64,000 nucleotides of DNA from Candidatus Flavonifractor intestinipullorum (lineage in GTDB: Bacteria; Bacillota; Clostridia; Oscillospirales; Oscillospiraceae). The position numbers and the translations under genes are program-made. Below are positions 1 through 9,264 of this stretch, one piece after another (within the stretch, counting starts at the first letter, position 1; the number at the start of each line of letters is the position of its first letter). The DNA lies in NCBI GenBank assembly GCA_019118925.1, contig DWYC01000087.1, positions 62,001 through 126,000 on the forward strand, written 5' to 3'. Under the pieces are notes generated by a model. That model was not told where the DNA came from and did not search any database. It saw only the letters and a program-made list of their open reading frames with translations.

Positions 1-2
1 GC

Positions 3-1553
3 CACTGTGTGGAGTGCGGCGGGAAGAAAATCCTGGTGGACTGCGGACTCCAGCAGGGGCGGGATGAGACGGACAACCGCATCCTGCCCTTCCGGGCGGG
101 GGAGATGGACGCCCTGATCGTCACCCACGCCCATATTGACCACTCGGGCCGCATCCCCCTGCTGGTGAAGCAGGGCTTTCCGGGGAAAATCTACTGTACC
201 CGGCTGACGGGGCAGCTGCTGTCCATTATGCTGCGGGACTCGGCCCATATCCAGGAGAGCGACGCCCAGTGGCAGAACCAGAAAGGCCGCCGGGCCGGCA
301 AAGAGCCGGTAGAGCCCCTCTATACACTCCAGGATGCGGAGGAGGCCCTGACCCGTGTGGTCACCTGCGAGTACGGGGAGAGCCTGGATATTGCCCCTGG
401 AGTGCGCCTGCGCTTTGTGGACGCAGGACACCTGCTGGGCTCCGCCAGCGCGGAGGTCTGGCTTACCGAGGGCGACGTGACCAAAAAGATCGTCTTTTCC
501 GGGGACATCGGCAACCGGGACCAGCCCATTATCCGGGACCCCCAGTACATCCGGGAGGCCGACTATGTCCTCACCGAGTCCACCTACGGCGACCGGAACC
601 ACGACATGGAGGAGGACCCGGAGTACACCGAAAAGCTGGCCGCCATCATCGACGAGACCCTGGGCCGGGGCGGCAATGTCATCATCCCCTCCTTTGCCGT
701 GGGCCGCACACAGGAGCTGCTCTACTTCATCCGGGAGATGAAGGAGCAGGGGATGGTTCGCTCGGTGCCCAATTTTAAGGTCTATGTGGACTCGCCCCTG
801 GCGGGAGAGGCCACCCGGATCTTCTCGGGCAATCTCCACGGCTATTTGGACGAGGAGGCCATCGCCGCGCTGAAGGGGGGCGCGCTCTTCCAGTTCCCCG
901 GCCTGGAGATCACCGAGACCAGCGAGGAGTCCAAAGCGCTCAATCAGGACCCCACCGCCAAGGTCATCATCTCGGCCTCCGGCATGTGCGACGCCGGACG
1001 CATCCGGCACCACCTGAAGCACAATCTCTGGCGGAGCGAGTGCACGGTGGTCTTTGTGGGCTATCAGGCCGAAGGCAGTCTGGGCCGCCGCCTGCTGGAC
1101 GGGGTGAAGTCGGTGAAGCTCTTCGGGGAGGAGATCGCCGTCCGGGCCCGGATCGTCAATTTCCACGGCCTGTCCTCCCACGCCGACCGGGAGGGCCTGC
1201 TGCGGTGGATCGGGGCCTTTGCCCCCAAGCCCCGGGAGGTCTTTGTGGTTCACGGGGAGAGCGCGGTCACCGAGATCTATGCCCAGACCCTGCGGGAGCG
1301 GGGTTTCTCAGCCCACTCGGCCAACTATCAGGAGGTCTATGATCTGCTCACCGGGCGCATTCTGGCTCCGGGCGCTGCGCCGGAGGCCAAACCGGCCCGC
1401 CCGGCAGACTCGGCCTCGCCCGCCTACCGGCGCCTGGAGGAGAACGGACGGCGGCTTCTGGAGGTCATCGCCCACAATCGGGGCGGGGCCAACAAAGATC
1501 TGGCGAAATTTGCCGACCAGCTGCGGGCCCTCATCGACAAATGGGACCGCTGA
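3..1553 (+). CDS. MBL-fold beta-CASP metallo-hydrolase (5' truncated by window)
   Basis: This is a metallo-beta-lactamase fold protein of the beta-CASP/RMMBL group, the CPSF-73-like RNA nuclease class. The zinc-binding motif THAHIDHSG is present near residue 40. A GDIGNRD segment, a TYGDR segment and the SGMCDAGRIRHHL segment typical of beta-CASP follow, and the C-terminal SSHAD and VVHGE motifs belong to the RMMBL domain. The reading frame is open from base 3, and family members begin about 10-15 residues before the first complete codon, so the true start lies left of the window. The GTG at 9 is probably internal. It is convergent with the GH3 gene and separated from it by a bidirectional terminator. 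A role in RNA processing is inferred from the family; the substrate is unknown. Confidence 0.85.
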   Translation, partial: HCVECGGKKILVDCGLQQGRDETDNRILPFRAGEMDALIVTHAHIDHSGRIPLLVKQGFPGKIYCTRLTGQLLSIMLRDSAHIQESDAQWQNQKGRRAGKEPVEPLYTLQDAEEALTRVVTCEYGESLDIAPGVRLRFVDAGHLLGSASAEVWLTEGDVTKKIVFSGDIGNRDQPIIRDPQYIREADYVLTESTYGDRNHDMEEDPEYTEKLAAIIDETLGRGGNVIIPSFAVGRTQELLYFIREMKEQGMVRSVPNFKVYVDSPLAGEATRIFSGNLHGYLDEEAIAALKGGALFQFPGLEITETSEESKALNQDPTAKVIISASGMCDAGRIRHHLKHNLWRSECTVVFVGYQAEGSLGRRLLDGVKSVKLFGEEIAVRARIVNFHGLSSHADREGLLRWIGAFAPKPREVFVVHGESAVTEIYAQTLRERGFSAHSANYQEVYDLLTGRILAPGAAPEAKPARPADSASPAYRRLEENGRRLLEVIAHNRGGANKDLAKFADQLRALIDKWDR

Positions 1554-1570
1554 GGCAGACCGCTCCAGCA

Positions 1571-1612
1571 GAACACAAAACGCGGAGGCCCATTCGGGCC
1601 TCCGCGTTTTGC
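1571..1612. terminator. Bidirectional rho-independent terminator
   Basis: A long perfect stem runs from about 1577 to 1610 (AAAACGCGGAGGCC paired with GGCCTCCGCGTTTT around a short loop). T-runs on both strands suit the convergent metallo-hydrolase (plus) and GH3 gene (minus). Confidence 0.9.
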
Positions 1613-1679
1613 TGAGTCCGCTGAAAGGAGACGGACTACAAAAGGAAAGGAGGAAAGAAGGAGTCCAAGTTAGGAGCCA

Positions 1680-4600
1680 TTACCCCAGCACGTCCAGCCA
1701 GAGGTAGGAGAGCTCCACCAGGTCATCCACCGTGATGACGCCGTCGCCGTTGATGTCGGCCTTCTTGGCCTCGTCCCAGTCGGCGTCGCCCTGGGCCACA
1801 CGATAGAAGCCCTGAGCCGCGGTGATATCGGACTGATTGAACACACCGTCGCCGTTGATGTCGTAGCGGACCGCCACGACCTGTGTGACAGCGGGCGCGC
1901 CGGAGATCTCGGCATAATGCAGGTCGGGATCGCCGGTATAAGTGAAGATCGCGTCGTTCAGAGTGACCGTGATCTCACCGGTCTGGCTCTCCGCCGTGCG
2001 CAGTACGAAGGAGAGGATGTCCTGAACTTCCTCGGTGGAGGTCTCGTCCAGATTGTAGGCCAGAACCACCGTATACGTGGTGGTGCCGTCGCCGTTGGAC
2101 TTGGAGTTCTTGGCCAGCACCTGGAAGCCGTTCAGGCCCTCCATGACATAGTTGGCGGTGAGCACACCAGCGGGCTCGCCCGCTACGGTGAAGCGCAGGG
2201 TTACGTTGCCGAGGTCCTCGTCCTCACCGGTGTAGGAGAAGACATAGGGGACCCGCTCGTTGCCGCCGGCTACGGACGCGCCGTTGACGCTGGCGGTGAG
2301 CTCATCGGTGGGGTCGGGGGTCTCGCCGCTCTTGAGCACGGTGACGGAAATGGGGTCCGAGGCGGCCGTGGAGATGCCGTCGGTGACGCTCAGGGTCAAA
2401 GTGACCGTCTTGTCCTCGTCGGCGGGATAGACCTTGCCGTCGGCGTCGATGACGCTGGGATCACTGGAGTTCAGGGTCAGCGTGTAGCCGTGAGGCACGG
2501 CGGGCAGAACCAGATCGCTGGAGACCTGGGTGGGAATGGCGGCCTGGGCGTAATCCAGGACATTCTCCGTGGCCTGCCGCAGCATGTCGGCATAGGAGAT
2601 CTGCTCCACACCGTTGAGGTTGGTGACGGTCAGATACTCGAAGTACACGTTGATGGGAGTGACGTTGCTGTTCTGGGTGGCGAAGAGGCCGATCTTGGGA
2701 TCGGAGAAGTCGATGTTTTCCGCCGTGCCCAGATCAATGTAGGTGGTGCCGTCCTGAGAGTAGCTCAGCGAGTAGTTCAGGCCGTCCTTGCGGATCTTGT
2801 AGTACAGGGTGACGGTACCGTCGTCCGAGGCGGAGGCGTAGGCCTGGTTCAGACCGTTGGCGGCGAAGGCGCCGTTGAGCTCTACGCCGGGCTCCAGACG
2901 CAGGGAGTCCTGCTGGCAGTTCAGGCGGACGTAGTTGTCCTCATCCTGCCACACGAGGAGCATGGCCTGCTGGTAGTTGCCGGTGGGAACCTGGGGATAG
3001 AAGACCTTGGCCACCACTTCCCAGTTGCCCATGGCCGGCATGACGAAGCAGTTCTTCCACGCGCCGCCGGTGGAGTGGACGTCGCCCTGCTGGGTGGGCA
3101 TCACGATGCCCTGGCCCTGGACGATGTCATAGGCGGTGTCGTCGGGACGGAGGATCTCCCACTGGGAGCCGATGCCGCCGTCGGCGAAGTAGTCGGACTT
3201 GGGACCGTAGTTGTAGCTGATGGAGTAGGTGACGCTGGCCACCTCGGAGGCGACCGTAATCCGGGCGGTGCCGGCGGGAGCGGTCAGCGGCTCCACGGTG
3301 ACGGAGTGGTTGGGATCAGCGGCGGTACCCGTGATGGTGTGGATGTCCTCGCTGCCCTCCGCGATGGCGAAGTTGTAGGTGAACTGCTCGGGATTGAAGC
3401 CGATGAGGGCCTCGCCGTCCACCTGGATGGCGGAGAGGCGGGGATACAGGGCGTTCACGTCGGAGAAGGTCATGCCGTTAAAGCCGGCCTGGAAGCTCTC
3501 GCCGCTGCTGCCGCTGCTGGCGTAGACGCCCACCTGAGGATAGGCCAGGAACACGGTATTGCCCTCGCTGAGGGTATTCCAGACATTGCCGTCGGTGGAG
3601 TACATGAAGCTGAAGGCGTTGCCGCGCTTGACAATCTGCAGGCCCAGGCTGGTGGCGTCCAGGGTGGCGCTGGCGATCTGGCGCTGAGCGCCGTTGGTGA
3701 TGGAGTAGACCCGGAGTTCGTTCTGGACGCTGACCTGGCCCCACCAGCCGGAGGACTCGGTGCGCTCGTAGGCCACCCGCAGGGAGTTGCCGGCGTTGTC
3801 ATAGACCACGAGACCGGCCTGCTGGCCCACCTGGCCCAGACCGTCGCCGAGGGTCATCTGGGTCTGCGCCACCCAGTCGCCAAAGGCGGGAGTGACGAAC
3901 AGGTTCTTCACCGAGCCGTCGGCGAACGAGCCGTCCTGAGCGGTGATGGTCAGGCCGCCGGCGCCGAAGGAGGCGTTCGCCGCATCGCCGTTGATAAAGG
4001 TCCAGCCCTCGGGCTGCCCGGCGGTGAAGTCGGCGGTAGTAGCGGCGGTGCCGAAGCCGATGCGGTACTGCACCTGCTCGCCGGTGCGGGTGTTGCTCAC
4101 GTCGATGGTGGCCACGCCGGGGATGGCGGCAGCCTGGGTGACCTGAACGGTCAGGTCGGCGTTGGAGGCCTCATAGCCCACCGTGGGGATGGAGGCGCCG
4201 TCCACCGCATAGGAGTAGTTGAGCTGGTTGTTGCGGAACTCGGGGATGGAGGCGCCGTCCACCGTGATGTCCTCCAGATAGGGGGTGGACTCCACATAGA
4301 CCACAAAGTCGGTGGACACCGTGACGCCGTTATAGGTAGCAGTGGCGGTGATGGTGGCCACGCCGGGAGCCACGGTGGTGATGACGTCGCCGTCCACAGC
4401 GACCACGTCGGGCCGGTTGGAGCTGTAGGTGAAGGTCATGCCCTCGGGGAAGGGAACGTTGTTCTCCATCTGCTTGATGGGGCTCATCTGGTTGGCGATG
4501 ATGTAGCCGTAGAGGCTCTCGTCGTTCATGGCCACGGTGAGCTGGGGATAGACGGTCTTGCCGATGTCGAAGATCAGGCGCTCTTCCACGCCGTCCTCGG

Positions 4601-7034
4601 TGTCGCCTTCCTGGTTGGGCTTGGCGCTCAGAACCGCGGGGATCACGTCCACGGCGCCGCTGACGGTCAGCCGGCCGGTCAGGCTGATGTCCTGGCTGCT
4701 GCCGCCCACCTGGATCTCATAGAGGCCGGTGTCCACAATGTAGCGGTCCTCTTCCTCGTTGTAGTAAGCCAGGTCCTCGATGACCACGTCCAGAGTGACG
4801 GTCTTGGTCTCGCCGGGCTGGAGCTCGATCTTGTCAAAGCCCTCCAGGCGCTTGATGGGCCGCAGGAGCTCCTCGGGAGCCTCGGGCTGGGCCACATAGA
4901 GCTGGACGACTTCCTTGCCCGCCACGTCGCCGGTGTTGGTGACGTCGAAAGAGACGGTGATGGTGTCGTTGGCGTCGAAGGCGTCGGCCTCAGCACCGTT
5001 GTTGGTGATCTTCAGGTTGCTGTACTCGTAGGTGGTGTAGCTCATGCCGTATCCGAAGGGATAGGACACGTCGTTGCCCTCGTAGTACATGTAGGTACGT
5101 CCGGGATCCCCCTCCGTGGCGTAGATGTTGTAGTCGGTGATGGCGGGGATATCGGAGGGGCCGTTGTCATTGACGGTCTGATGCCAGGTGGCGGTGACCT
5201 TGCCGGAGGGGTTGACCGCGCCGGAGATGACCCGGCCGAAGCCCACGCCCTTGCGGATGCCGCCGAAGCTGGACCACAGGATGGCCTCTACGTCGTCCTG
5301 GAAGGTAGCCACTTCCATGGGACCGCAGGTCTCCATGATCGCGATGGTGCTGTCATTGAGCTGCCCAACCTGGGAGATGAGGTCGGCCTGGTTGTTGGGC
5401 AGAGTGATGGTGGTGCGGTCCCGGTCTTCCGCCGAGTAGCTGCTGTTGGTGCCGGTCACCACGATGGCCACGTCGGCGTCCCGGATGGCCTGCTCATCCT
5501 CGGCGGTCAGGGTGTTGGAGTTGATGTAGGTGAACTGAATGTCGGGGTTCAGTTCCCGCATGGCGTCGGTGATGCCCTGCTGGATGTTCACATGGTTTTC
5601 CGTAATGTTCTGGCCGGCGGAGTAGACGCCCAGATACATATCGGTCTGCCAGGAACCCACGATGGCGATGCTCTGAACGGAGGCGTCCAGGGGCAGAAGG
5701 CCGCCGTTGTTCTGGAGCAGAACCACAGCCTCTTCCGCCATGTCCTCGGCGGCCTGGATGCGCTCGTCGGTCTGCCAGTAGGCATCCTTGCCGGTACCCT
5801 CGGCGTCGGCCTGCTGCTGGGCCTTGCGCGCGTCGGCCTCCATATCGTAGCTGACGTTCTCGTCGAACTCGCCGGTCTTCATCCGGGCGGTCATCAGGCG
5901 GTGCAGGGAGACGTCCACCTGATTCTCGGTGAAGGTGCCCTTATCGGTGTCCACACCGGCGGAGACCATATCGGAGATATTGGAGGCGTAGTTGCCCACG
6001 CCGCTGTTGTAGCCGCCGCTGCACTCCAGGTCCTCGCCATGGGCCATGGCCTGGGAGAACTGCTCGGTCGCGGTGAGGGTCTCGCCGGTATGGGGGTTGG
6101 TGTAGTTATGGCGCGCGATGGTGGACACGGAGTCGCAGTCGCTGGTCACATAGCCGGTGAAGCCCCAGGTCTGCCGCAGCAGGGTGTCCATCAGGTAGCT
6201 GCTCATGGAGGTGGGCTCCCCGTTGAGCGTGCTGTAGGCCGTCATAACCGAGCTCACGTCGGTGGCTTCAATGACGTTGCGGTAGGGGGCGGTGAAGTAC
6301 TCCCGCAGGGCCCGCAGGCTCATTGTCGCGCCGCCGTCCAGACGGTTGCGCTCACTGTTGTTGGCGGTATAGTGCTTGATGGTGGTGATGGTCTTGTAGT
6401 ATCCATCCTCATCCAGCAGCTCGCCGTTCTGATCCTTGCCCTCCATACCCAGGACAAACTGGGACCCCATGACCGAGTTGAGCAACACATCCTCGGAGAA
6501 GGCCTCCTCATTGCGGCCCCAGCGGGGGTCCCGCTGCATGTTCACGGTGGGGGAATAGAAGGTCAGGTTCAGGGAGTGACCGTCCGAAGACTTGGAGGTG
6601 CGCTCACGGATCTCGTCGCTGATGAGCTGGGCCTGCCGGTAGTAGAGGTCGGGGTTCCAGGTGGAACCGGCGGAGAGGTTCTGAGGATAAGAGGTGGAGT
6701 TGGTGGCTCCTGTGCCATGGGAGTAACCGTGCAGAGCCTCGCTCCACCAGGTATAGGAGTCGATGCCCTTGGTAGCAGGCACATTCAGCGCGCCGCCGCC
6801 CAGCTCGCTGGCCGGAATGGCCGCCGAGTTGTTGCTGATCATCTGGGAACCCTTCTGCTCCAGGGACATCCGGGCCACCAGGTCGGCCGCCCGCTCCTCA
6901 AAGGAGTAGCTGGGGTCCATATAGATGGGGACTGCATCGCCTTCCGCGGCAAATACGCTCATGGGGACCAGCCCCAGACAAAGCGCGCCGGTCATTCCCA
7001 GAGAAATCCAGCGCCTCCAATTGGGTTTTTGCAT
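1680..7034 (-). CDS. Secreted GH3 beta-xylosidase/glucosidase-like enzyme with cohesin-like and dockerin modules
   Basis: This is a 1784-residue modular glycoside hydrolase. A signal peptide (residues 1-30, ending SVFAA) precedes a GH3 catalytic domain at about 40-380. That domain carries QRDPRWGRNEEAFSED, KHYTANN and the nucleophile motif VTSDCDS (Asp299), a form seen in the beta-xylosidase/arabinosidase clade. The GH3 C-terminal domain and fibronectin-like domain follow to about 870. Next come two Ig-like segments, two concanavalin-like domains similar to beta-xylosidase C-terminal modules, another Ig-like segment, a cohesin-like domain (about 1590-1715), and a type I dockerin (about 1719-1784) with two DINGDG calcium loops. 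The ATG at 7034 is chosen because AGGAGGT lies 6 bases upstream and the signal peptide starts there; the longer frame to 7172 lacks both. The substrate, probably xylan or another plant glycan, is inferred. Confidence 0.88.
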   Translation of the reverse strand: MQKPNWRRWISLGMTGALCLGLVPMSVFAAEGDAVPIYMDPSYSFEERAADLVARMSLEQKGSQMISNNSAAIPASELGGGALNVPATKGIDSYTWWSEALHGYSHGTGATNSTSYPQNLSAGSTWNPDLYYRQAQLISDEIRERTSKSSDGHSLNLTFYSPTVNMQRDPRWGRNEEAFSEDVLLNSVMGSQFVLGMEGKDQNGELLDEDGYYKTITTIKHYTANNSERNRLDGGATMSLRALREYFTAPYRNVIEATDVSSVMTAYSTLNGEPTSMSSYLMDTLLRQTWGFTGYVTSDCDSVSTIARHNYTNPHTGETLTATEQFSQAMAHGEDLECSGGYNSGVGNYASNISDMVSAGVDTDKGTFTENQVDVSLHRLMTARMKTGEFDENVSYDMEADARKAQQQADAEGTGKDAYWQTDERIQAAEDMAEEAVVLLQNNGGLLPLDASVQSIAIVGSWQTDMYLGVYSAGQNITENHVNIQQGITDAMRELNPDIQFTYINSNTLTAEDEQAIRDADVAIVVTGTNSSYSAEDRDRTTITLPNNQADLISQVGQLNDSTIAIMETCGPMEVATFQDDVEAILWSSFGGIRKGVGFGRVISGAVNPSGKVTATWHQTVNDNGPSDIPAITDYNIYATEGDPGRTYMYYEGNDVSYPFGYGMSYTTYEYSNLKITNNGAEADAFDANDTITVSFDVTNTGDVAGKEVVQLYVAQPEAPEELLRPIKRLEGFDKIELQPGETKTVTLDVVIEDLAYYNEEEDRYIVDTGLYEIQVGGSSQDISLTGRLTVSGAVDVIPAVLSAKPNQEGDTEDGVEERLIFDIGKTVYPQLTVAMNDESLYGYIIANQMSPIKQMENNVPFPEGMTFTYSSNRPDVVAVDGDVITTVAPGVATITATATYNGVTVSTDFVVYVESTPYLEDITVDGASIPEFRNNQLNYSYAVDGASIPTVGYEASNADLTVQVTQAAAIPGVATIDVSNTRTGEQVQYRIGFGTAATTADFTAGQPEGWTFINGDAANASFGAGGLTITAQDGSFADGSVKNLFVTPAFGDWVAQTQMTLGDGLGQVGQQAGLVVYDNAGNSLRVAYERTESSGWWGQVSVQNELRVYSITNGAQRQIASATLDATSLGLQIVKRGNAFSFMYSTDGNVWNTLSEGNTVFLAYPQVGVYASSGSSGESFQAGFNGMTFSDVNALYPRLSAIQVDGEALIGFNPEQFTYNFAIAEGSEDIHTITGTAADPNHSVTVEPLTAPAGTARITVASEVASVTYSISYNYGPKSDYFADGGIGSQWEILRPDDTAYDIVQGQGIVMPTQQGDVHSTGGAWKNCFVMPAMGNWEVVAKVFYPQVPTGNYQQAMLLVWQDEDNYVRLNCQQDSLRLEPGVELNGAFAANGLNQAYASASDDGTVTLYYKIRKDGLNYSLSYSQDGTTYIDLGTAENIDFSDPKIGLFATQNSNVTPINVYFEYLTVTNLNGVEQISYADMLRQATENVLDYAQAAIPTQVSSDLVLPAVPHGYTLTLNSSDPSVIDADGKVYPADEDKTVTLTLSVTDGISTAASDPISVTVLKSGETPDPTDELTASVNGASVAGGNERVPYVFSYTGEDEDLGNVTLRFTVAGEPAGVLTANYVMEGLNGFQVLAKNSKSNGDGTTTYTVVLAYNLDETSTEEVQDILSFVLRTAESQTGEITVTLNDAIFTYTGDPDLHYAEISGAPAVTQVVAVRYDINGDGVFNQSDITAAQGFYRVAQGDADWDEAKKADINGDGVITVDDLVELSYLWLDVLG

Positions 7035-7144
7035 CTTGTAACCTCCTTCTGTCGTACAAAATGTGTGAATGTCCGCGTTCCAGCCTGAAACCGCCCGCTC
7101 TTCAGGCCGCCGGAGGGATATGGGCCCGTACTCATCTCCTTTCC

Positions 7145-7169
7145 GCTCCGCCGTTGTGTCCGGCGGAGC
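7145..7169 (-). other. GC-rich inverted repeat between rhodanese and GH3 genes
   Basis: A perfect 9-bp stem (GCTCCGCCG / CGGCGGAGC) with a 7-base loop lies just after the rhodanese stop on the minus strand. No T-run follows it, so it is not a clear terminator. It could stabilise a processed transcript end or sit in the GH3 leader. Confidence 0.35.
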
Positions 7170-7173
7170 CATG

Positions 7174-8433
7174 TCAATCGTGGGTAATCCCGTAGGGCCA
7201 GTCGGACAGGGCCCCCAGGTTATAAACCCGGGTATAGCCCAGCTCCTGCGCGGTCTCCAGAGCTGTCTGAGAGCGGGAGCCGGAGGCGCAGTAGAAAATC
7301 AGCTCCTGGTCCCGGTCGGGAGCGATACGGGGCAGCTCCTGCGCCACCTGAGCGAGGGGGACGGAGAGGCTGCCGGCGATATAGCCGCTTTCCGCGCGCT
7401 CAGAAGGCTCCCGCACGTCGATGAGCAGCGCGCCGTTGGCGAGATCAATCTGGGCCTGCTCGGCCTGAATCTGGTCCTGCTTGACCTCCGTATTGCTGAG
7501 GAGCTGGAAGTAGAAATTCTCCCCGGCCACCAGGGTGGAGGTCTCGCTGACGCTGATGGTATTCAGATCCGTGCCGGGAGCAAATTCCTGAAGCTGGTTG
7601 CACACAGAGCAGTTGGTAATGGTGAGGACTTGTCCTCCGTCGCAGGCCACCACCAGCTGGTCGGCGTTTCCGGCGATGTCGTTGACCGCAATGGGCGGGT
7701 CGGTGGGGGCGGGCTGGCTGTTGACCACCTGGAGGTCCTTTTGCAGCCAGGCCTCTCCGGCCTGCGTAAACATGACCAGAGGCGCGCCGGTCTCGGCATT
7801 CTCACCCAAAATAAACCAGGTATCCCCCATACCGGCAGACCGGGTAAAGCGGTAGGCGGGATAGAAGTCCTGATAGAGGTCGTTAAAGTTCTCTTCCTCC
7901 CAGTCGGAGCCGTTGGAGGAGGTAAAGAGGTCGGTCTCCCCGGTGATGGCGGAGAGCGTGCGGTTGCTGGCGGTCAGGGAGAGGAAGGGGGCGGAGGCCT
8001 TCAGCTGGGTGGACACGCTCCAGCTGTGCCCGTCGCTGGAGCGCAGGATGGAGCCCTTCTGAGTAAGGGCATAGTAGGCGCCCTGGAACCGGGTCAGGCT
8101 GCAGACCGCGTCTTTGCCCGAGTAAACGGACTGCGTTCCATCGGACCCGGAGAGCAGGATGTCGCCGCCGCCGGTGCCGGCCAGGATGCCCGATCCGCTG
8201 ACGGCCAGACAGAGAATATCGTCCTGGGTGCCCGAGGAGAGAGACTCCAGAGCCCCGTCCGAGCCCACCCGGTCCAGTCGGCCGCCGGTGCCGGCCAGAT
8301 AGAAGGCGCTGCCGTCGTAGACGGAGTCCAGATAGCCGCTCTCCGCCGGCGGAGCCGCGGGAGAGGCGGTGGAAATTCCCGCAGCACAGGCGGCCGCCGC
8401 AGCCAACGTCAGGACGATATTTCTCCAGAGCAT
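7174..8433 (-). CDS. Exported propeller-like protein with C-terminal rhodanese domain
   Basis: This is a 419-residue protein with a hydrophobic N-terminal export signal (LTLAAAAACAAG; a weak lipobox cannot be excluded). Residues about 30-300 contain repeated short blades such as LSGSDG, LRSSDGHSW and TSSNGSDW, suggesting a beta-propeller. The C-terminal 100 residues are a rhodanese domain with LIDVREPSE and the active-site loop YCASGSRS (Cys382). Rhodaneses transfer sulfane sulfur; an extracytoplasmic rhodanese joined to a propeller has no obvious assigned substrate. The gene lies upstream of the GH3 gene on the same strand and downstream of the selenium genes but behind their terminator. A promoter with a perfect TTGACA lies 67 bases before the start. 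Domain assignment is firm for rhodanese and moderate for the propeller. Confidence 0.75.
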   Translation of the reverse strand: MLWRNIVLTLAAAAACAAGISTASPAAPPAESGYLDSVYDGSAFYLAGTGGRLDRVGSDGALESLSSGTQDDILCLAVSGSGILAGTGGGDILLSGSDGTQSVYSGKDAVCSLTRFQGAYYALTQKGSILRSSDGHSWSVSTQLKASAPFLSLTASNRTLSAITGETDLFTSSNGSDWEEENFNDLYQDFYPAYRFTRSAGMGDTWFILGENAETGAPLVMFTQAGEAWLQKDLQVVNSQPAPTDPPIAVNDIAGNADQLVVACDGGQVLTITNCSVCNQLQEFAPGTDLNTISVSETSTLVAGENFYFQLLSNTEVKQDQIQAEQAQIDLANGALLIDVREPSERAESGYIAGSLSVPLAQVAQELPRIAPDRDQELIFYCASGSRSQTALETAQELGYTRVYNLGALSDWPYGITHD

Positions 8434-8499
8434 GTCATCACATCCAATCGCATTTGACTTTTATCACAAGAATAAAGAAAAGTTTCAGGTGTAATTTAA

Positions 8500-8529
8500 G
8501 TAATATCACAATGCAAGCGGCTCTGTCAA
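8500..8529 (-). promoter_or_regulatory. Predicted sigma-A promoter of the rhodanese gene
   Basis: On the minus strand TTGACA (8524-8529) is followed after 18 bases by TATTAC (8500-8505). The -35 is perfect and the -10 matches 4 of 6. Confidence 0.55.
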
Positions 8530-8755
8530 GGTTTTAAAGGAACTTTTGTAAAAATAGTTATTGAAAAATGGGAGGCGCCAAAACGGAGCAATTGAGAAAT
8601 TGACGGGATCTGGTTTAAAAAAAGGACCGGAAAACAACTCTGAGGCGAAAAACAAGGGAAAAAAGTCAGTCAAAAAGGCCGCCTGAGAAAAAATCGACGA
8701 ACCGCGATTGCACGCAATAAGTGCTGAATTTATAACATTACTTTATAAATAGGAG
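8530..8755. other. AT-rich intergenic stretch without a recognisable gene
   Basis: Between the rhodanese promoter and the selenium operon terminator the sequence is A-rich on the plus strand, lower in GC than its surroundings, and has no convincing ORF with a ribosome-binding site. A short inverted repeat TTTATAA/TTATAAA is visible near 8730-8750. No RNA gene was recognised. Confidence 0.5.
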
Positions 8756-8790
8756 AAAAGCCGGGCCCCCTTTGGGAGCCCGGCAAAAAG
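8756..8790 (-). terminator. Terminator of the yedE-tusA-DUF3343 operon
   Basis: On the minus strand GCCGGGC and GCCCGGC arms (8760-8784) are followed by TTTTC, just downstream of the DUF3343 stop. A T-run on the other side gives it bidirectional potential. Confidence 0.8.
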
Positions 8791-8799
8791 TTAGCTTCG

Positions 8800-9045
8800 C
8801 TATTCTTCTTCGTTGCGGAAGAGCAGGCGGTAGCCGTCCCCTTCCACGGCATAGACGCTGTCCAGATCCTCGTGGGACATGGAGGCAGGGTCGAAGGGAG
8901 CCGTAAAGCGCACGCAAGTTCCGCAGGAGGCGGACAAAGCCCGGGGCACCGGCATCATCACAGCCGGATCGCCCAGACTCTTGCAGAGCTTGTGAAAGCG
9001 GATGGCCCCGAAGTGCGTGTGAAAGGTGGCAATCTGGGTACTCAT
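8800..9045 (-). CDS. DUF3343 putative Se/S carrier-like protein
   Basis: This 81-residue protein matches the DUF3343 (putative Se/S carrier-like) pattern. An N-terminal FGAIRFHKLCKSLG segment is followed by PVPRALSASCGTCVRF, which contains the family's PxPRxxSxSCG core with two cysteines that could carry selenium or sulfur. The family is commonly found beside selenium-metabolism genes. Its start overlaps the last four bases of the TusA-like gene, so the two are likely translationally coupled. The biochemical role is not established; a carrier role is inferred from the cysteines and context. Confidence 0.75.
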   Translation of the reverse strand: MSTQIATFHTHFGAIRFHKLCKSLGDPAVMMPVPRALSASCGTCVRFTAPFDPASMSHEDLDSVYAVEGDGYRLLFRNEEE

Positions 9046-9245
9046 TTGGAGATGGTCACCTCAAAATCGTCGCCCACGGCCTTATGAGAGACCTGATAAC
9101 CCGCGTGAGAGGCGAAACGGGTGATATTCTGTACCGGCGTCATGCTGTCCACCAGCACCTTCAGAGGCACGCCCTTCTTCAGGGCCGCCTTGGTCATCAG
9201 CACCGGCTCAGGGCAGGAATACCCTCTGGCGTCCAGTTCGTTCAT
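9042..9245 (-). CDS. TusA/YedF-like sulfurtransferase domain protein
   Basis: A 67-residue single-domain TusA/SirA-like protein. It starts with LDARGYSCPEPVLMTKAAL, which holds the CPxP motif whose cysteine carries persulfide (or, in selenium-linked YedF proteins, possibly selenium). The C-terminal half forms the expected short beta-alpha-beta pattern. The ribosome-binding site AAAGGAG lies about 10 bases upstream. It sits 19 bases after yedE and overlaps the DUF3343 gene by 4 bases, the arrangement of a selenium uptake and delivery operon. Distinguishing selenium from sulfur specificity is not possible from sequence alone. Confidence 0.8.
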   Translation of the reverse strand: MNELDARGYSCPEPVLMTKAALKKGVPLKVLVDSMTPVQNITRFASHAGYQVSHKAVGDDFEVTISK

Positions 9246-9264
9246 AGCGCTTGCGCTCCTTTCG

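Noticed and set aside
1917..7088. A 1723-codon open frame on the plus strand opposite the GH3 gene
   Set aside because: It is the antisense shadow of a GC-rich gene: the translation is Gly/Val/His/Leu-rich with no domains, while the minus frame has a signal peptide, GH3 motifs and a dockerin.
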